A DNA stretch of 64,000 nucleotides, from assembly GCA_049889095.1 (NCBI GenBank), contig JBLJFK010000014.1; one strand, given 5' to 3'. Positions 22,646 to 31,976 of the stretch are shown here, one piece after another (position 1 is the stretch's first letter; each line of letters starts with the position of its first letter). The notes below the pieces were generated by a model. The model was not told the origin of the DNA, ran no database searches, and saw nothing but the letters and a program-made list of their open reading frames with translations. This DNA comes from Ewingella sp049889095. Lineage in GTDB: Bacteria > Pseudomonadota > Gammaproteobacteria > Enterobacterales > Enterobacteriaceae. Both the position numbers and the translations under genes were made by a program.

Positions 22646-23542
22646 ATGAAAAACCCATCCCGCCTATTGCTAAGCACATTATTATCCGGCTGTTTGTTGT
22701 CGCCGGTGACTTTCGCCGCAACGGGTATGCATGCCCCGCAGATTATCGCCCACCGGGGCGGTACCGCCGACGCGCCTGAAAACACGCTTCCCGCCATCAC
22801 GTTGGCGCTTGAAAATAGTGCTGATGCCATCTGGATCACTGTGCAGCTGTCAAAAGATGGCGTGCCGGTACTTTACCGTCCTTCCGATTTGAAAACTCTG
22901 ACCAATCAGCAGGGGCCGATCTCCCAATTTACCGCGACAGAGTTGGCCAAGGTAGATGCCGGATGGGCATTCGGTTCCGGCGAGATACATCCATATCGTG
23001 GGAAAAATATCGGTATTCCAACATTGGAGAGTATTTTAAACGCTTTTCCGAAAACCCAATTTTATATCGACATCAAAACCCCGGATGCTGCTCCGGAAAA
23101 AATGGCGGCAGCGCTGAACAGCGTACTGAAAGAGACACACAGCCTGGCGAGAACCCGTATCTACTCGACTGATACAAAATATCTTGAAGCGCTGCCCGCA
23201 GGGTTACCACGTTTTGAAAGCCGTGATTTGACCCGTACCGTGCTTGCCAATATCACCATGGCCCATCAGTGCCAGATTCAACCGGATAAGAAAGAGCGCT
23301 GGTATGCGCTGGAAATGAAGCGCGAGGTGGAAGTGGTGGAGAAATATACACTCGGTGAAGCGCGCTCAAAAGCCACGCTTGAATGGGATAAAGAAGCTAT
23401 GGAGTGTTTCCGTTCTCAGGGCAAGGCCCACATTATTTTGATTGGCATAAACAACCAGACAGATTATCAACAGGCCAAAAAATTACACGCCGACGGCGTT
23501 CTGGTGAACTCCCCGGCTGACTTCAAAAAGATCCCGCGTTAA
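22646..23542 (+). CDS. Secreted GDPD-family protein with eroded active site
   Basis: 298 residues with a cleavable signal peptide (LLLSTLLSGCLLSPVTFAA), so periplasmic; a cysteine lies in the signal but is not a clean lipobox. TIM-barrel of the glycerophosphodiester phosphodiesterase family: IIAHRGGTADAPENTLPA is intact. The next motif, usually IExD…HD with metal ligands Glu and Asp and the second His, reads IWITVQLSKDGVPVLYRPSD, so three expected catalytic residues are missing. It may be a binding protein or have another activity. Start at 22646 is the best fit to a signal peptide; 22631 is possible. Confidence 0.8.
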   Translation: MKNPSRLLLSTLLSGCLLSPVTFAATGMHAPQIIAHRGGTADAPENTLPAITLALENSADAIWITVQLSKDGVPVLYRPSDLKTLTNQQGPISQFTATELAKVDAGWAFGSGEIHPYRGKNIGIPTLESILNAFPKTQFYIDIKTPDAAPEKMAAALNSVLKETHSLARTRIYSTDTKYLEALPAGLPRFESRDLTRTVLANITMAHQCQIQPDKKERWYALEMKREVEVVEKYTLGEARSKATLEWDKEAMECFRSQGKAHIILIGINNQTDYQQAKKLHADGVLVNSPADFKKIPR

Positions 23543-23552
23543 CGACACTCGT

Positions 23553-23572
23553 TCCCGGCAGCAATGCCGGGA
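23553..23572 (+). terminator. Hairpin after the GDPD-like gene
   Basis: TCCCGGCA, GCAA tetraloop, TGCCGGGA: perfect 8-bp stem, ten bases after the stop codon. There is no T-run, so it may stabilise the 3' end rather than terminate. Confidence 0.5.
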
Positions 23573-23796
23573 TATCGCACGTATTCCGACACAGCAGCGG
23601 TATAAAAAACAATCTCTCCCATTTTTTATTAATTTATAACTAAAATTATTATCAGCGCCATTGCTAAAAAAACCATCAGTATTAAGATGGCAGCAAATCA
23701 AGCATGTTAAGTGCCGATTGTACATCAGTGGCGGTCTTAAAGATCTTTGTATCTGTAGACAAAATAATCAGAACTATTTTATTAGCAGGAAGAAGA

Positions 23797-24522
23797 ATGA
23801 TTAGAATCGCGCTGTTACTTGCGATGCTCCTCAGTTTACCTTTATTTACCCTCGGAACAGCGGCCGCCAGTGAGCCCGTCCCGGTAAATCAGGCACTTAA
23901 GCAAAAGCTATTAGGTTCCCCCGTCTATATTCAAATCTTCAAGCAGGAACGTAAGCTTGAACTTTATGCCGAACTTCAGGGTGAATATCGCCTGATTGGC
24001 ACATACGGTATTTGTGATTTTTCTGGCGGCTTAGGGAATAAACGCCGCGAAGGGGATTTCAAAAGTCCGGAAGGTTTTTACAGCGTAGATATGCATCACT
24101 TAAAACCTGACAGCAAATTCTATCGCGCGATTAACATCGGCTTTCCGAATGATTACGACATGGCTCAGGGTTATTCCGGCAAATACTTGATGATCCACGG
24201 TAACTGTAAGTCCATCGGCTGTTATGCGATGACTGACCAGTATATGGATGAAATTTTCACTTACGTGCAGGCAGCCTTCCAGTTTGGTCAGCGTAACGTG
24301 CAGATCAGCATTTATCCATTCCGCATGACCGACGCCAACATGGTGGCGCATAAAAGCTCTTCATACATCAGTTTCTGGAATGAGCTGAAACCCGGCTACG
24401 ACTATTTCCAGAAAAACCATATTCCACCGAACGTGGTGGTCAGCGCAGGTAAGTATGTGCTGACTCAACCGGTGAAAGTGATCCCGCTGGCATCACAGCT
24501 GGCGTTCACCACAGTGAAATAA
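23797..24522 (+). CDS. dpaA: YkuD-domain periplasmic protein (YafK/DpaA)
   Basis: 241 residues; start at 23797 behind AGGAAGAAG. Signal peptide LLLAMLLSLPLFTLGTAAA, then a YkuD catalytic domain with HGNCKSIGCYAMT, the conserved His and Cys of L,D-transpeptidases. E. coli YafK (DpaA, also called LdtF) releases Braun lipoprotein from peptidoglycan rather than making cross-links. Its 3' end overlaps convergent yafJ by 30 bases. Confidence 0.9.
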   Translation: MIRIALLLAMLLSLPLFTLGTAAASEPVPVNQALKQKLLGSPVYIQIFKQERKLELYAELQGEYRLIGTYGICDFSGGLGNKRREGDFKSPEGFYSVDMHHLKPDSKFYRAINIGFPNDYDMAQGYSGKYLMIHGNCKSIGCYAMTDQYMDEIFTYVQAAFQFGQRNVQISIYPFRMTDANMVAHKSSSYISFWNELKPGYDYFQKNHIPPNVVVSAGKYVLTQPVKVIPLASQLAFTTVK

Positions 24523-25260
24523 TGCGAACTCGCCTGGCGCAATTTTGTTCCAGGTTTCGTTACCCGTAAGAGGTTGAGTGGCGATCACCGTGACGACATC
24601 ATTGGGTGTCGTCTGCTGCTGAAAATCAATTTCCACGTCCTGATCCAACAACGTTGCCTTACCAAACGGCGCCCGCCGGGTGATCCAATACAGATTGGTG
24701 GAACAATAGGCCATCACGAAACGCCCGTCCGACAGCAGCATGTTAAACACGCCCTTCTGCCGTAACTCGTCAGCCAATGATGCAATATAGCGAAACACTG
24801 ACGGCCAGTTTCCCGGTGTGCGCGGATAGCGCTCGGTCAGTTTATGCAGCAGCCAGCAGAAGGCAAATTCACTGTCGGTCTGGCCTATTGGGCGTAACGT
24901 GCCGGTAACCAGCTGACGATAACCGCGCAATTGGCCGTTATGAGCATAAGTCCAGTTGCGGCCCCAGAGTTCACGGGTAAACGGATGGGTATTTTCCAGC
25001 GACACTTCACCGCGGTTGGCCTGACGGATATGCGAAATCACCGCGCAGGATTTGATCGGATACTCCTGAACCAGGCGAGCGATGGGCGAATTAAAACTCG
25101 GTTGCGGATCTTTAAAGGTGCGGCAGCCGTTACCTTCGTAGAAAGTAATGCCCCAGCCATCTTTATGCGGACCTGTACCGCCACCGCGCTGCACTAATCC
25201 ACTGAAACTAAAACAGATGTCAGTAGGAATATTAGCGCTCATCCCGAGCAACTCGCACAT
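24493..25260 (-). CDS. yafJ: Class II glutamine amidotransferase-like protein YafJ
   Basis: 255 residues. The frame opens with two Met codons; the second (25260) gives MCELLGMSAN and thus the N-terminal Cys nucleophile of Ntn-type glutamine amidotransferases. RGGGTGPHKDGWGI, SHIRQANRGEV and YAHNGQLRGY are conserved. No partner synthetase domain; the physiological substrate is not known. Downstream of gmhA on the same strand. Confidence 0.93.
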   Translation of the reverse strand: MCELLGMSANIPTDICFSFSGLVQRGGGTGPHKDGWGITFYEGNGCRTFKDPQPSFNSPIARLVQEYPIKSCAVISHIRQANRGEVSLENTHPFTRELWGRNWTYAHNGQLRGYRQLVTGTLRPIGQTDSEFAFCWLLHKLTERYPRTPGNWPSVFRYIASLADELRQKGVFNMLLSDGRFVMAYCSTNLYWITRRAPFGKATLLDQDVEIDFQQQTTPNDVVTVIATQPLTGNETWNKIAPGEFALFHCGERQL

Positions 25261-25286
25261 CACCAGCCTCCTTTACAACAAAGGTC

Positions 25287-25868
25287 TTATGCCTTCGCCA
25301 TCTCTTTTTCGATCAACAGAATTAGGATATGAATCACTTTAATGTGAACTTCCTGCACGCGATCGGCGAAGCCGAAATGCGGCACCCGAACTTCCACATC
25401 GGCGGATCCGTCCATCTTGCCGCCGTTCTTGCCGGTCAGGGTGATCACTTTCATGCCCTTAGCACGCGCCGCTTCAATGGCTTTGATCACATTGGCGGAG
25501 TTGCCAGACGTTGAGATGCCAAACAGTACGTCGCCTTTCTGGCCAACCGCTTCGACATAGCGTGAGAAAATATGGTCAAAGCCGAAATCGTTACCTACGC
25601 AGGAGATATGGCTGACGTCTGAAATTGCGATTGCCGGATAACCAGGGCGATTTTCACGGTAACGACCGGTCAGCTCTTCGGCGAAGTGCATGGCGTCGCA
25701 GTGCGATCCGCCATTACCGCAAGAAATTACTTTCCCGCCTGCTTTGAAGGAATCCGCCAGCATCACGGCAGCACGTTGAATTGAGTCAATGTTAGCCGGG
25801 TCGCTGATGAATTTGTTCAGCGTGTCAGCAGCTTCGTTCAGTTCACTACGGATAATATCCTGGTACAT
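25287..25868 (-). CDS. gmhA: Sedoheptulose 7-phosphate isomerase
   Basis: 193 residues from MYQDIIRSELNEAA (25868); longer in-frame starts lack family support. Makes D-glycero-D-manno-heptose 7-phosphate, the first step toward ADP-heptose for the LPS inner core. SIS-domain sugar-phosphate motifs CGNGGSHCDAMHFAEEL and GISTSGNSANVI are intact. Followed by yafJ after 26 bases; divergent from fadE. Confidence 0.97.
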   Translation of the reverse strand: MYQDIIRSELNEAADTLNKFISDPANIDSIQRAAVMLADSFKAGGKVISCGNGGSHCDAMHFAEELTGRYRENRPGYPAIAISDVSHISCVGNDFGFDHIFSRYVEAVGQKGDVLFGISTSGNSANVIKAIEAARAKGMKVITLTGKNGGKMDGSADVEVRVPHFGFADRVQEVHIKVIHILILLIEKEMAKA

Positions 25869-26080
25869 GGCAGCCTCTTTTATGTCCATTAGTAGTAAAT
25901 AAGATGTTCCGTTTTGCAGTGTAACGGATCGCCGAAACACCGAGAAGCAATGAAGCGGTAATGAATCTGATAGTTTCCGCTTTTAGCCCTTCGTGCTGTC
26001 GGTTTGTGAGCCAAGTTGTAATTAAGATGTAAATTAGTTGATAAAGAAATAGACCTGGACTAAAACCAATACATCCACCT

Positions 26081-26097
26081 AACAGGTCAGACCTCCT
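26081..26097 (+). promoter_or_regulatory. Putative FadR operator of fadE
   Basis: AACAGGTCAGACCTCCT contains the GGTC-x-GACC core of FadR sites (consensus AnCTGGTCnGACnTGTT) and lies 20-36 bases before the fadE start. FadR represses beta-oxidation genes when long-chain acyl-CoA is absent. Confidence 0.6.
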
Positions 26098-26116
26098 ACA
26101 ACTCAGGAGTTTTATC

Positions 26117-28573
26117 ATGATGATTATTAGCATTGTCGCCCTACTGTTTATTATCGGTGTGTTGTTCTACCACCGCATCAATTTGCCATTAAGCAGCCTG
26201 GTGATCGTGGCGTTTATCGCCGCCATGGGTGCAATTAATTTATGGACGCTATGGCTGCTGGCGCCACTGGTGATCATGTTGTTGCCCTTCAATCTTCCGG
26301 CACTGCGCCGTTCGCTGTTCTCCGCTCCGGCCCTGCGTACCTTCCGTAAAGTGATGCCGAGCATGTCACGCACGGAAAAAGAGGCTATCGAAGCGGGTAC
26401 CACCTGGTGGGAAGGCGATCTGTTCAGCGGCACACCGGACTGGAAAAAGTTGCAGGATTATCCGCAGCAGCGCCTGACCGAGGAAGAACAGGCATTCATT
26501 GATGGCCCGGTGGAAGAAGCCTGCCGCATGGCCAATGATTTCGAAATTACCCATGAGCTGGCGGATCTGCCACCAGAATTGTGGGCTTATCTGAAAAAGC
26601 ATCGCTTCTTCGCAATGATCATCAAGAAAGAGTACGGCGGTCTGGATTTCTCCGCTTATGCTCAGGCCCGCGTCTTGCAGAAACTGTCCGGTGTCTCAGG
26701 TATTCTGGCCATCACCGTTGGGGTGCCTAACTCCCTCGGCCCCGGCGAGCTGCTGCAACATTACGGGACGGATGCGCAAAAAGATCACTATCTGCCACGT
26801 CTGGCACAGGGCCTGGAGATTCCTTGCTTTGCCCTGACCAGCCCTGAAGCGGGTTCAGACGCCGGTGCCATTCCTGACGTTGGCATCGTGTGTAAGGGCC
26901 AGTGGGAAGGCGAAGAGGTGCTGGGTATGCGCCTGACGTGGAACAAACGCTATATCACACTGGCACCTATCGCCACCGTGCTCGGTCTGGCATTTAAACT
27001 GAAAGACCCGGATCACCTGTTGGGCGAGACCACTGAGCCAGGCATCACCTGTGCGCTGATCCCTACGGACACGCAGGGCGTGGAGATCGGCCATCGCCAC
27101 TTCCCGCTGAACGTGCCGTTCCAGAATGGCCCGACGCGCGGCAACGATATTTTCGTGCCTATCGATTACATCATCGGCGGACCAAAAATGGCCGGTCAGG
27201 GCTGGCGTATGTTAGTTGAATGCCTGTCGGTTGGCCGTGGCATCACCCTGCCTTCTAACGCGACCGGCAACCTGAAATCACTGGCTCTGGCGACCGGCGC
27301 TTATGCGTATATACGCCGTCAGTTCAAATTGCCGATCGGTAAAATGGAAGGGATCGAAGAGCCACTGGCGCGCATTGCCGGCAACGCTTACGTAATGGAT
27401 GCCGCCGCAACGCTTATCACCAACGGCATCATGCTCGGTGAAAAACCCGCGGTGCTGTCGGCTATCGTGAAATATCACTGTACCCATCGCGGCCAGCGTG
27501 CGGTGATGGACGCCATGGATATTACCGGCGGTAAAGGCATCATGCTCGGTAAAAGCAACTTCGTGGCCCGTGCTTATCAGGGCGCACCGATTGCTATCAC
27601 CGTGGAAGGCGCCAATATCCTGACACGCAGTATGATCATCTTCGGTCAGGGTGCTATCCGCTGTCACCCTTACGTATTGAGTGAGATGGCCGCGGCAGAA
27701 AGCAATAACCTGCAAGATTTCGACCGCGCGCTGTTCGGTCATATCGGCCACGTCGGCAGCAACAACATGCGCAGCTTCTGGCTCGGCCTGACGAATGGCC
27801 GCACCAGCGTCACACCAGCCAAAGACGCCACGGCGCGTTACTACCAGCACATCAACCGCCTGAGCGCTAACCTTGCGCTGCTGTCGGATATTTCGATGGG
27901 CGTGCTGGGCGGCAGTCTGAAGCGTCGCGAGCGTATCTCGGCGCGTCTTGGCGATATTCTTAGCCAGATGTATTTAGCCACCGCGACCCTGAAACGTTAT
28001 GAAGAAGAAGGCCGTCACGAAGCTGATTTGCCGCTGGTGCATTGGGGCGTGCAAGATTGTCTGAATCAGGCAGAAATCGCCATTGACGATCTGCTGCGCA
28101 ACTTCCCGAACGGCTTTATCGCCGGGGTAATGCGCCTGGTTATCTTCCCGCTGGGCCGTGCGCACTCTGCACCGTCTGACCAGTTAGATCACCAGTTGGC
28201 GCGCATTCTGCAGGTACCGTCAGCCACCCGCAGCCGCATTGGACGCGGTCAGTTCTTCGAAGCCAGCGAAAACAATCCGATTGGCCAACTGGAAGCCGCA
28301 CTGGCCGACATCATCGCCGCAGAACCGGTGCATAAACGCCTGAGTGACGCGATGGGCAAGAAACTTTCATTTACCCGTCTGGACATTCTGGCACAGCAAG
28401 GTCTTGACGCCGGTCATCTGACCCCCGACGAAGCCCGTATTCTAAGCCGTGCAGAAGAGAGTCGTCTGCGCTCGATTAACGTCGACGAATTTGAAGCAGA
28501 TGAACTGGCAGCAAAAAAGCAGCAGCCTGAAGTAAAGAAGGAAGCGAAACCGCGCCACACTGAAGCGGCATAG
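26117..28573 (+). CDS. fadE: Acyl-CoA dehydrogenase FadE
   Basis: 818 residues, matching the unusually long enterobacterial FadE (E. coli 814). First oxidation step of fatty-acid beta-oxidation. Two N-terminal membrane helices (VALLFIIGVLFY; LWTLWLLAPLVIMLL) anchor it to the inner membrane; the FAD dehydrogenase core follows (KKEYGGLDFSAYAQ, LTSPEAGSDAGAIPD, GGKGIMLGKSN). The C-terminal region is FadE-specific, ending in a Lys/Glu-rich tail. Good RBS (CAGGAG). Confidence 0.97.
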   Translation: MMIISIVALLFIIGVLFYHRINLPLSSLVIVAFIAAMGAINLWTLWLLAPLVIMLLPFNLPALRRSLFSAPALRTFRKVMPSMSRTEKEAIEAGTTWWEGDLFSGTPDWKKLQDYPQQRLTEEEQAFIDGPVEEACRMANDFEITHELADLPPELWAYLKKHRFFAMIIKKEYGGLDFSAYAQARVLQKLSGVSGILAITVGVPNSLGPGELLQHYGTDAQKDHYLPRLAQGLEIPCFALTSPEAGSDAGAIPDVGIVCKGQWEGEEVLGMRLTWNKRYITLAPIATVLGLAFKLKDPDHLLGETTEPGITCALIPTDTQGVEIGHRHFPLNVPFQNGPTRGNDIFVPIDYIIGGPKMAGQGWRMLVECLSVGRGITLPSNATGNLKSLALATGAYAYIRRQFKLPIGKMEGIEEPLARIAGNAYVMDAAATLITNGIMLGEKPAVLSAIVKYHCTHRGQRAVMDAMDITGGKGIMLGKSNFVARAYQGAPIAITVEGANILTRSMIIFGQGAIRCHPYVLSEMAAAESNNLQDFDRALFGHIGHVGSNNMRSFWLGLTNGRTSVTPAKDATARYYQHINRLSANLALLSDISMGVLGGSLKRRERISARLGDILSQMYLATATLKRYEEEGRHEADLPLVHWGVQDCLNQAEIAIDDLLRNFPNGFIAGVMRLVIFPLGRAHSAPSDQLDHQLARILQVPSATRSRIGRGQFFEASENNPIGQLEAALADIIAAEPVHKRLSDAMGKKLSFTRLDILAQQGLDAGHLTPDEARILSRAEESRLRSINVDEFEADELAAKKQQPEVKKEAKPRHTEAA

Positions 28574-28610
28574 CGCCTTTTCAACCCGGCCCTTACCCTT
28601 AATAGCAACA

Positions 28611-28641
28611 AGCCTGAGTGCGGTAAACACTCAGGCTTTTC
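28611..28641 (+). terminator. fadE terminator
   Basis: AGCCTGAGTG (28611-28620), loop CGGTAAA, CACTCAGGCT (28628-28637), then TTTTCT. Lies between convergent fadE and the DUF1456 gene and may serve both. Confidence 0.85.
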
Positions 28642-28681
28642 TATTCAACAGTTAACCGCACCCGTTTCAGAGGAAACGTTT

Positions 28682-29206
28682 TTAGCTTTTTTTGATTGGC
28701 TTTTGGGCTGGTTTTTGCGTTGGCTTTTGAGCGGGCTTTTGCGTTTGCGGACGTACACGCGCGGTCAGACCTTTAAGGAAATAACGCAGAACCTGATCGC
28801 CGCATGGGCGGTAGTTCTTGTGGCCTTCCTTGCGGAAAAATGCGCTCAATTCGCCTTCGGCCATCTTGAAGTCAGCCGCAGCCAGGACGCTCAACATATC
28901 TTCGGTTTTCAGTTCGAATGCCACGCGAAGTTTTTTCAGCATGATGTTATTGGTCACGCGTTTTTCCACTTCCGGCACCGGGAAACGGTCATCTTTGCCA
29001 CGTTTGAACGTGATCAAGCCGTTCAGGAAGTTACTCATCACTTCGTCTGGCACTTCCATGTAATCTTCTTCGTCATCTTTCTTCAGATAGCGCGACATGA
29101 CTTCCGGGCTGACGGGAGTACCTGTCGTTTTAAGGATTTCAATCAGTTTGCCTTCGCTTAAATCCAGCATGTGGCGCACGCTGCGCAAGACATCGTTATG
29201 CATCAT
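28682..29206 (-). CDS. DUF1456 family protein (YehS-like)
   Basis: 174 residues from MMHNDVLRSVRHML (29206). Two similar halves of about 70 residues each with the DUF1456 pattern (SRYLKKDDEEDYMEVPDEVM and FFRKEGHKNYRPCGDQVLRY). E. coli YehS has the same domains but no tail; here the C-terminus carries repeated QKPAQKPTQKP, a flexible basic extension. Function unknown. Confidence 0.88.
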   Translation of the reverse strand: MMHNDVLRSVRHMLDLSEGKLIEILKTTGTPVSPEVMSRYLKKDDEEDYMEVPDEVMSNFLNGLITFKRGKDDRFPVPEVEKRVTNNIMLKKLRVAFELKTEDMLSVLAAADFKMAEGELSAFFRKEGHKNYRPCGDQVLRYFLKGLTARVRPQTQKPAQKPTQKPAQKPIKKS

Positions 29207-29312
29207 AATTCTTGTATTCCTGTATGGAGTAAACCGAGGAAATGCCACCGGGCCTACACCCTAAATAATGTTCGCACCTCGAAGCCGGGCATTATACAAG
29301 AAAAGGATCGGT

Positions 29313-30512
29313 TTAGCTGAACTGACGGATACGGGCAATCAACGATTCAATATCGCCAATCTGCGGCGCTGTCAAAATAAGCTTCTGCCCCAGACTCAAG
29401 GCATGGCGCTGGCAATCGGCGCGCATGGCATCATCTTTGATGGCGTCGAGATCGGCAACGTGTGCCAGACCGATGGTGCGGCGGATCAACTCAGCGCCGC
29501 AATACCCTACCGAGTCATGCCAAACCTGTTGCAGGAACTGCGCCGCATAGCCCTCTTCCGCCAGTGATGGGTCCTGCGTTTTATCGCGTGCCAGCCGCAA
29601 GAAACCTTCCGAGAAGCTGAGCCACAGCACGCGTAAATCATTCAGACGCTGCTCGCGCCCATCAGCGGCCTCGCGCACCGCCACCAGCCCCGGTAAACCA
29701 CAATAATTGAGCAGTAAATTTCCCATGACCGAACCCGGATCAAATCCTAATGGTCCGTAAAAGCCGAACTCCGCATCGATGGCTTTCAGTTTACCGTCAG
29801 CCACAAAAATCGAGCCACTGTGAATGTCACCATGCAACAGCGCTTCGGCCTTACTGAGAAAACGGTGTTTGAGTGACGCCACCGCCAGACGCAGCGATTT
29901 ATCGGCACGCAGGGCATCGACTTCCGGCTGTAAAATTGGCGCGAAATTATTGCGTTCGTGATCAACGTAAGGATCGGTGAAAAACAGATCTTCGGTGATC
30001 TGACAAAGTTCAGGATTGGTAAAGCGCGCCACTTCGGCTTTCTTGAACTGGGCATTCTGATAAAAATCGGAAGTATGAAACAGCGTTTGCGCCAGATATT
30101 CCCCCAACTGACTGGCAGCCTGCGGATAATATTTGCCCTGTACCAGCTCGCTGCGCCAGATAGCGTGATCGGAGAGATCTTCCTGCACCATCACAGCCAG
30201 TTCTGCGTCATGGTGTAACACTTTCACCGTATGCTGTGGGGAAAACGTGCCGTGCGCGACCAGCGTTTCGGCTTCAATGCGCGCCCGGTCTAGCGTCAGC
30301 GGCCACGACTCACCGACACAGCGCACATAAGGCAAGGCCTGTTTGACGATCACCCGGCTGACGCCTGCGATATCGCGGATTTTAAACACCAGGTTCAGGT
30401 TACCATCGCCAATTTCGTCAGCGGAAACCAGGGACTGAGGATCGGACACTCCGCCAAACTGACGGGCATATTCAACGGCATCTGCAGCAGTAAACGTATA
30501 ATAGCGGGACAT
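29313..30512 (-). CDS. mtnK: 5-methylthioribose kinase
   Basis: 399 residues. Phosphorylates methylthioribose in the methionine salvage pathway. Kinase-like fold: N-terminal lobe DEIGDGNLNLVFKI, catalytic LLHGDIHSGSIFV (family usually HxDxHxxN-like) and metal-binding DAEFGFYGPLGFD. Divergent from mtnA over a 112-base region with MetJ boxes; together they form the first two committed steps after methylthioribose formation. Confidence 0.95.
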   Translation of the reverse strand: MSRYYTFTAADAVEYARQFGGVSDPQSLVSADEIGDGNLNLVFKIRDIAGVSRVIVKQALPYVRCVGESWPLTLDRARIEAETLVAHGTFSPQHTVKVLHHDAELAVMVQEDLSDHAIWRSELVQGKYYPQAASQLGEYLAQTLFHTSDFYQNAQFKKAEVARFTNPELCQITEDLFFTDPYVDHERNNFAPILQPEVDALRADKSLRLAVASLKHRFLSKAEALLHGDIHSGSIFVADGKLKAIDAEFGFYGPLGFDPGSVMGNLLLNYCGLPGLVAVREAADGREQRLNDLRVLWLSFSEGFLRLARDKTQDPSLAEEGYAAQFLQQVWHDSVGYCGAELIRRTIGLAHVADLDAIKDDAMRADCQRHALSLGQKLILTAPQIGDIESLIARIRQFS

Positions 30513-30540
30513 CGCGACCTCTCGAATTCAATTCTCAATA

Positions 30541-30564
30541 AAACATCCAGACGTCTATACATCC
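30541..30564. promoter_or_regulatory. MetJ operator between mtnK and mtnA
   Basis: Three adjoining 8-mers AAACATCC, AGACGTCT (30549-30556, a perfect met box) and ATACATCC. MetJ with S-adenosylmethionine binds tandem met boxes, so both mtnK and mtnA are probably repressed when methionine is plentiful. Confidence 0.8.
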
Positions 30565-30624
30565 GTAAAGCATGTTGGCAGAATAAGCAAATAGATGCAA
30601 CTGGGCAACAAAGGTTTAACCACA

Positions 30625-31653
30625 ATGAAAAATCTCACCACTACCAGTTTACGAATTCATGAAAATCAGCTGTGGATCCTCGATCAACAGGCACTTCCCC
30701 AGCAATCTGACTGGCTCCCCTGCGCAGATGTCACCGCGCTGGTTGATCATATCCGCACCTTACGCGTTCGCGGCGCACCGCTGATTGGCCTATCAGCCAG
30801 CCTGCTGTTAGCGCTGCTGGCTGAGGGCGGAATGCCCAGGCCGCAGTTGTACCAGGCGCTGGAAGCATTGCGCCAATCCCGACCGACCGCCGTTAACCTG
30901 ATGAATAATCTGGAACGTATGAAGGTCCCGCTGGAACAACCTGATTTCATTGTGAAGCTGGTAAATGAGGCGCTACGTCTGGTGGAAGAGGATAAAGCGC
31001 TGTGTGCCAGTATTGCTGACCACGGCGCCGGGCTGGTCAAACCGGGCAGTTGCCTGCTGACGCACTGCAACACCGGTGGCCTGGCGACAGCGGGCGTAGG
31101 GACTGCGCTTGGGGTGATTTCCCGCGCTTACCAGCAAGGGAATGTTCAGCAAGTTTGGGTAGATGAGACACGACCACTGTTGCAGGGCGGGCGTTTAACC
31201 GCCTGGGAACTCGGCGAGTTGGGCATTCCTTATCAGCTGATTTGTGACTCGATGGCAGCCAGCCTAATGGCACTGGGTAAAGTTGATGCCATCTGGGTCG
31301 GTGCTGACCGCATCGCCGCCAACGGTGACGTCGCGAATAAGATTGGTACCTACAGTCTGGCAGTATTGGCGAAATATCACGGCATTCCGTTTTACGTTGC
31401 TGCGCCACACACCACCCACGATCCGCACTGCCCGAACGGTGCCGCCATTCCCATAGAACAGCGAGATCCGCGTGAAGTCACCGGTGTCTCTGGCAGCTTT
31501 GGTTCAGTGCAATGGGCACCGCTGAATGCTAACGTTTACAATCCAGCCTTTGACGTTACGCCCGCAGCCTTAATCAGCGGATGGGTACTCGATGTCGGCG
31601 TAGTCAGCCCAGCTCAGGTTCAGCAAGGGGTGTTCCAGGCCCCATTAAAATGA
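30625..31653 (+). CDS. mtnA: S-methyl-5-thioribose-1-phosphate isomerase
   Basis: 342 residues from MKNLTTTSLRIHEN (30625, AAAGG upstream); ten more codons upstream are open but do not look conserved. Converts methylthioribose-1-phosphate to methylthioribulose-1-phosphate. eIF2B-like fold with RVRGAPLIGLSASL, catalytic Cys in THCNTGGLAT and Asp in VGADRIAANGDV. Followed by a terminator. Confidence 0.95.
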   Translation: MKNLTTTSLRIHENQLWILDQQALPQQSDWLPCADVTALVDHIRTLRVRGAPLIGLSASLLLALLAEGGMPRPQLYQALEALRQSRPTAVNLMNNLERMKVPLEQPDFIVKLVNEALRLVEEDKALCASIADHGAGLVKPGSCLLTHCNTGGLATAGVGTALGVISRAYQQGNVQQVWVDETRPLLQGGRLTAWELGELGIPYQLICDSMAASLMALGKVDAIWVGADRIAANGDVANKIGTYSLAVLAKYHGIPFYVAAPHTTHDPHCPNGAAIPIEQRDPREVTGVSGSFGSVQWAPLNANVYNPAFDVTPAALISGWVLDVGVVSPAQVQQGVFQAPLK

Positions 31654-31660
31654 AGCCATC

Positions 31661-31686
31661 GGGTGAGAAACTCCTCGCCCCTTTTT
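31661..31686 (+). terminator. mtnA terminator
   Basis: GGGTGAG (31661-31667) pairs with CTCGCCC (31674-31680) with one G-T pair, followed by CTTTTT. The rest of the 323-base gap up to 31976 is A/T-rich and should contain the promoter of the lipoprotein operon; no gene is visible in it. Confidence 0.7.
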
Positions 31687-31976
31687 CTCATTGCCAATAA
31701 AATACATAAGTTAAAAGGATGATTGTCTGTTTCCCCCGCTCTCATCTTCCCCAAAATAACAATTTTAGATCCCAAAATGACATTTGGTGCTACTATCCTT
31801 TGCCCTTTTTATACATGTGGCTATGACCTTCACAGGGATTGATTCCTATGAATAATATTCATGTTCTTCATAAATTAGCCGATAATAACTAACGGTTCTT
31901 TACGTTGAACTTATCGACTGCATAAAGAGCGGCTTTTTGTAAATAAAACTAATCTATAGGGATAAAGGGTAGGTAC

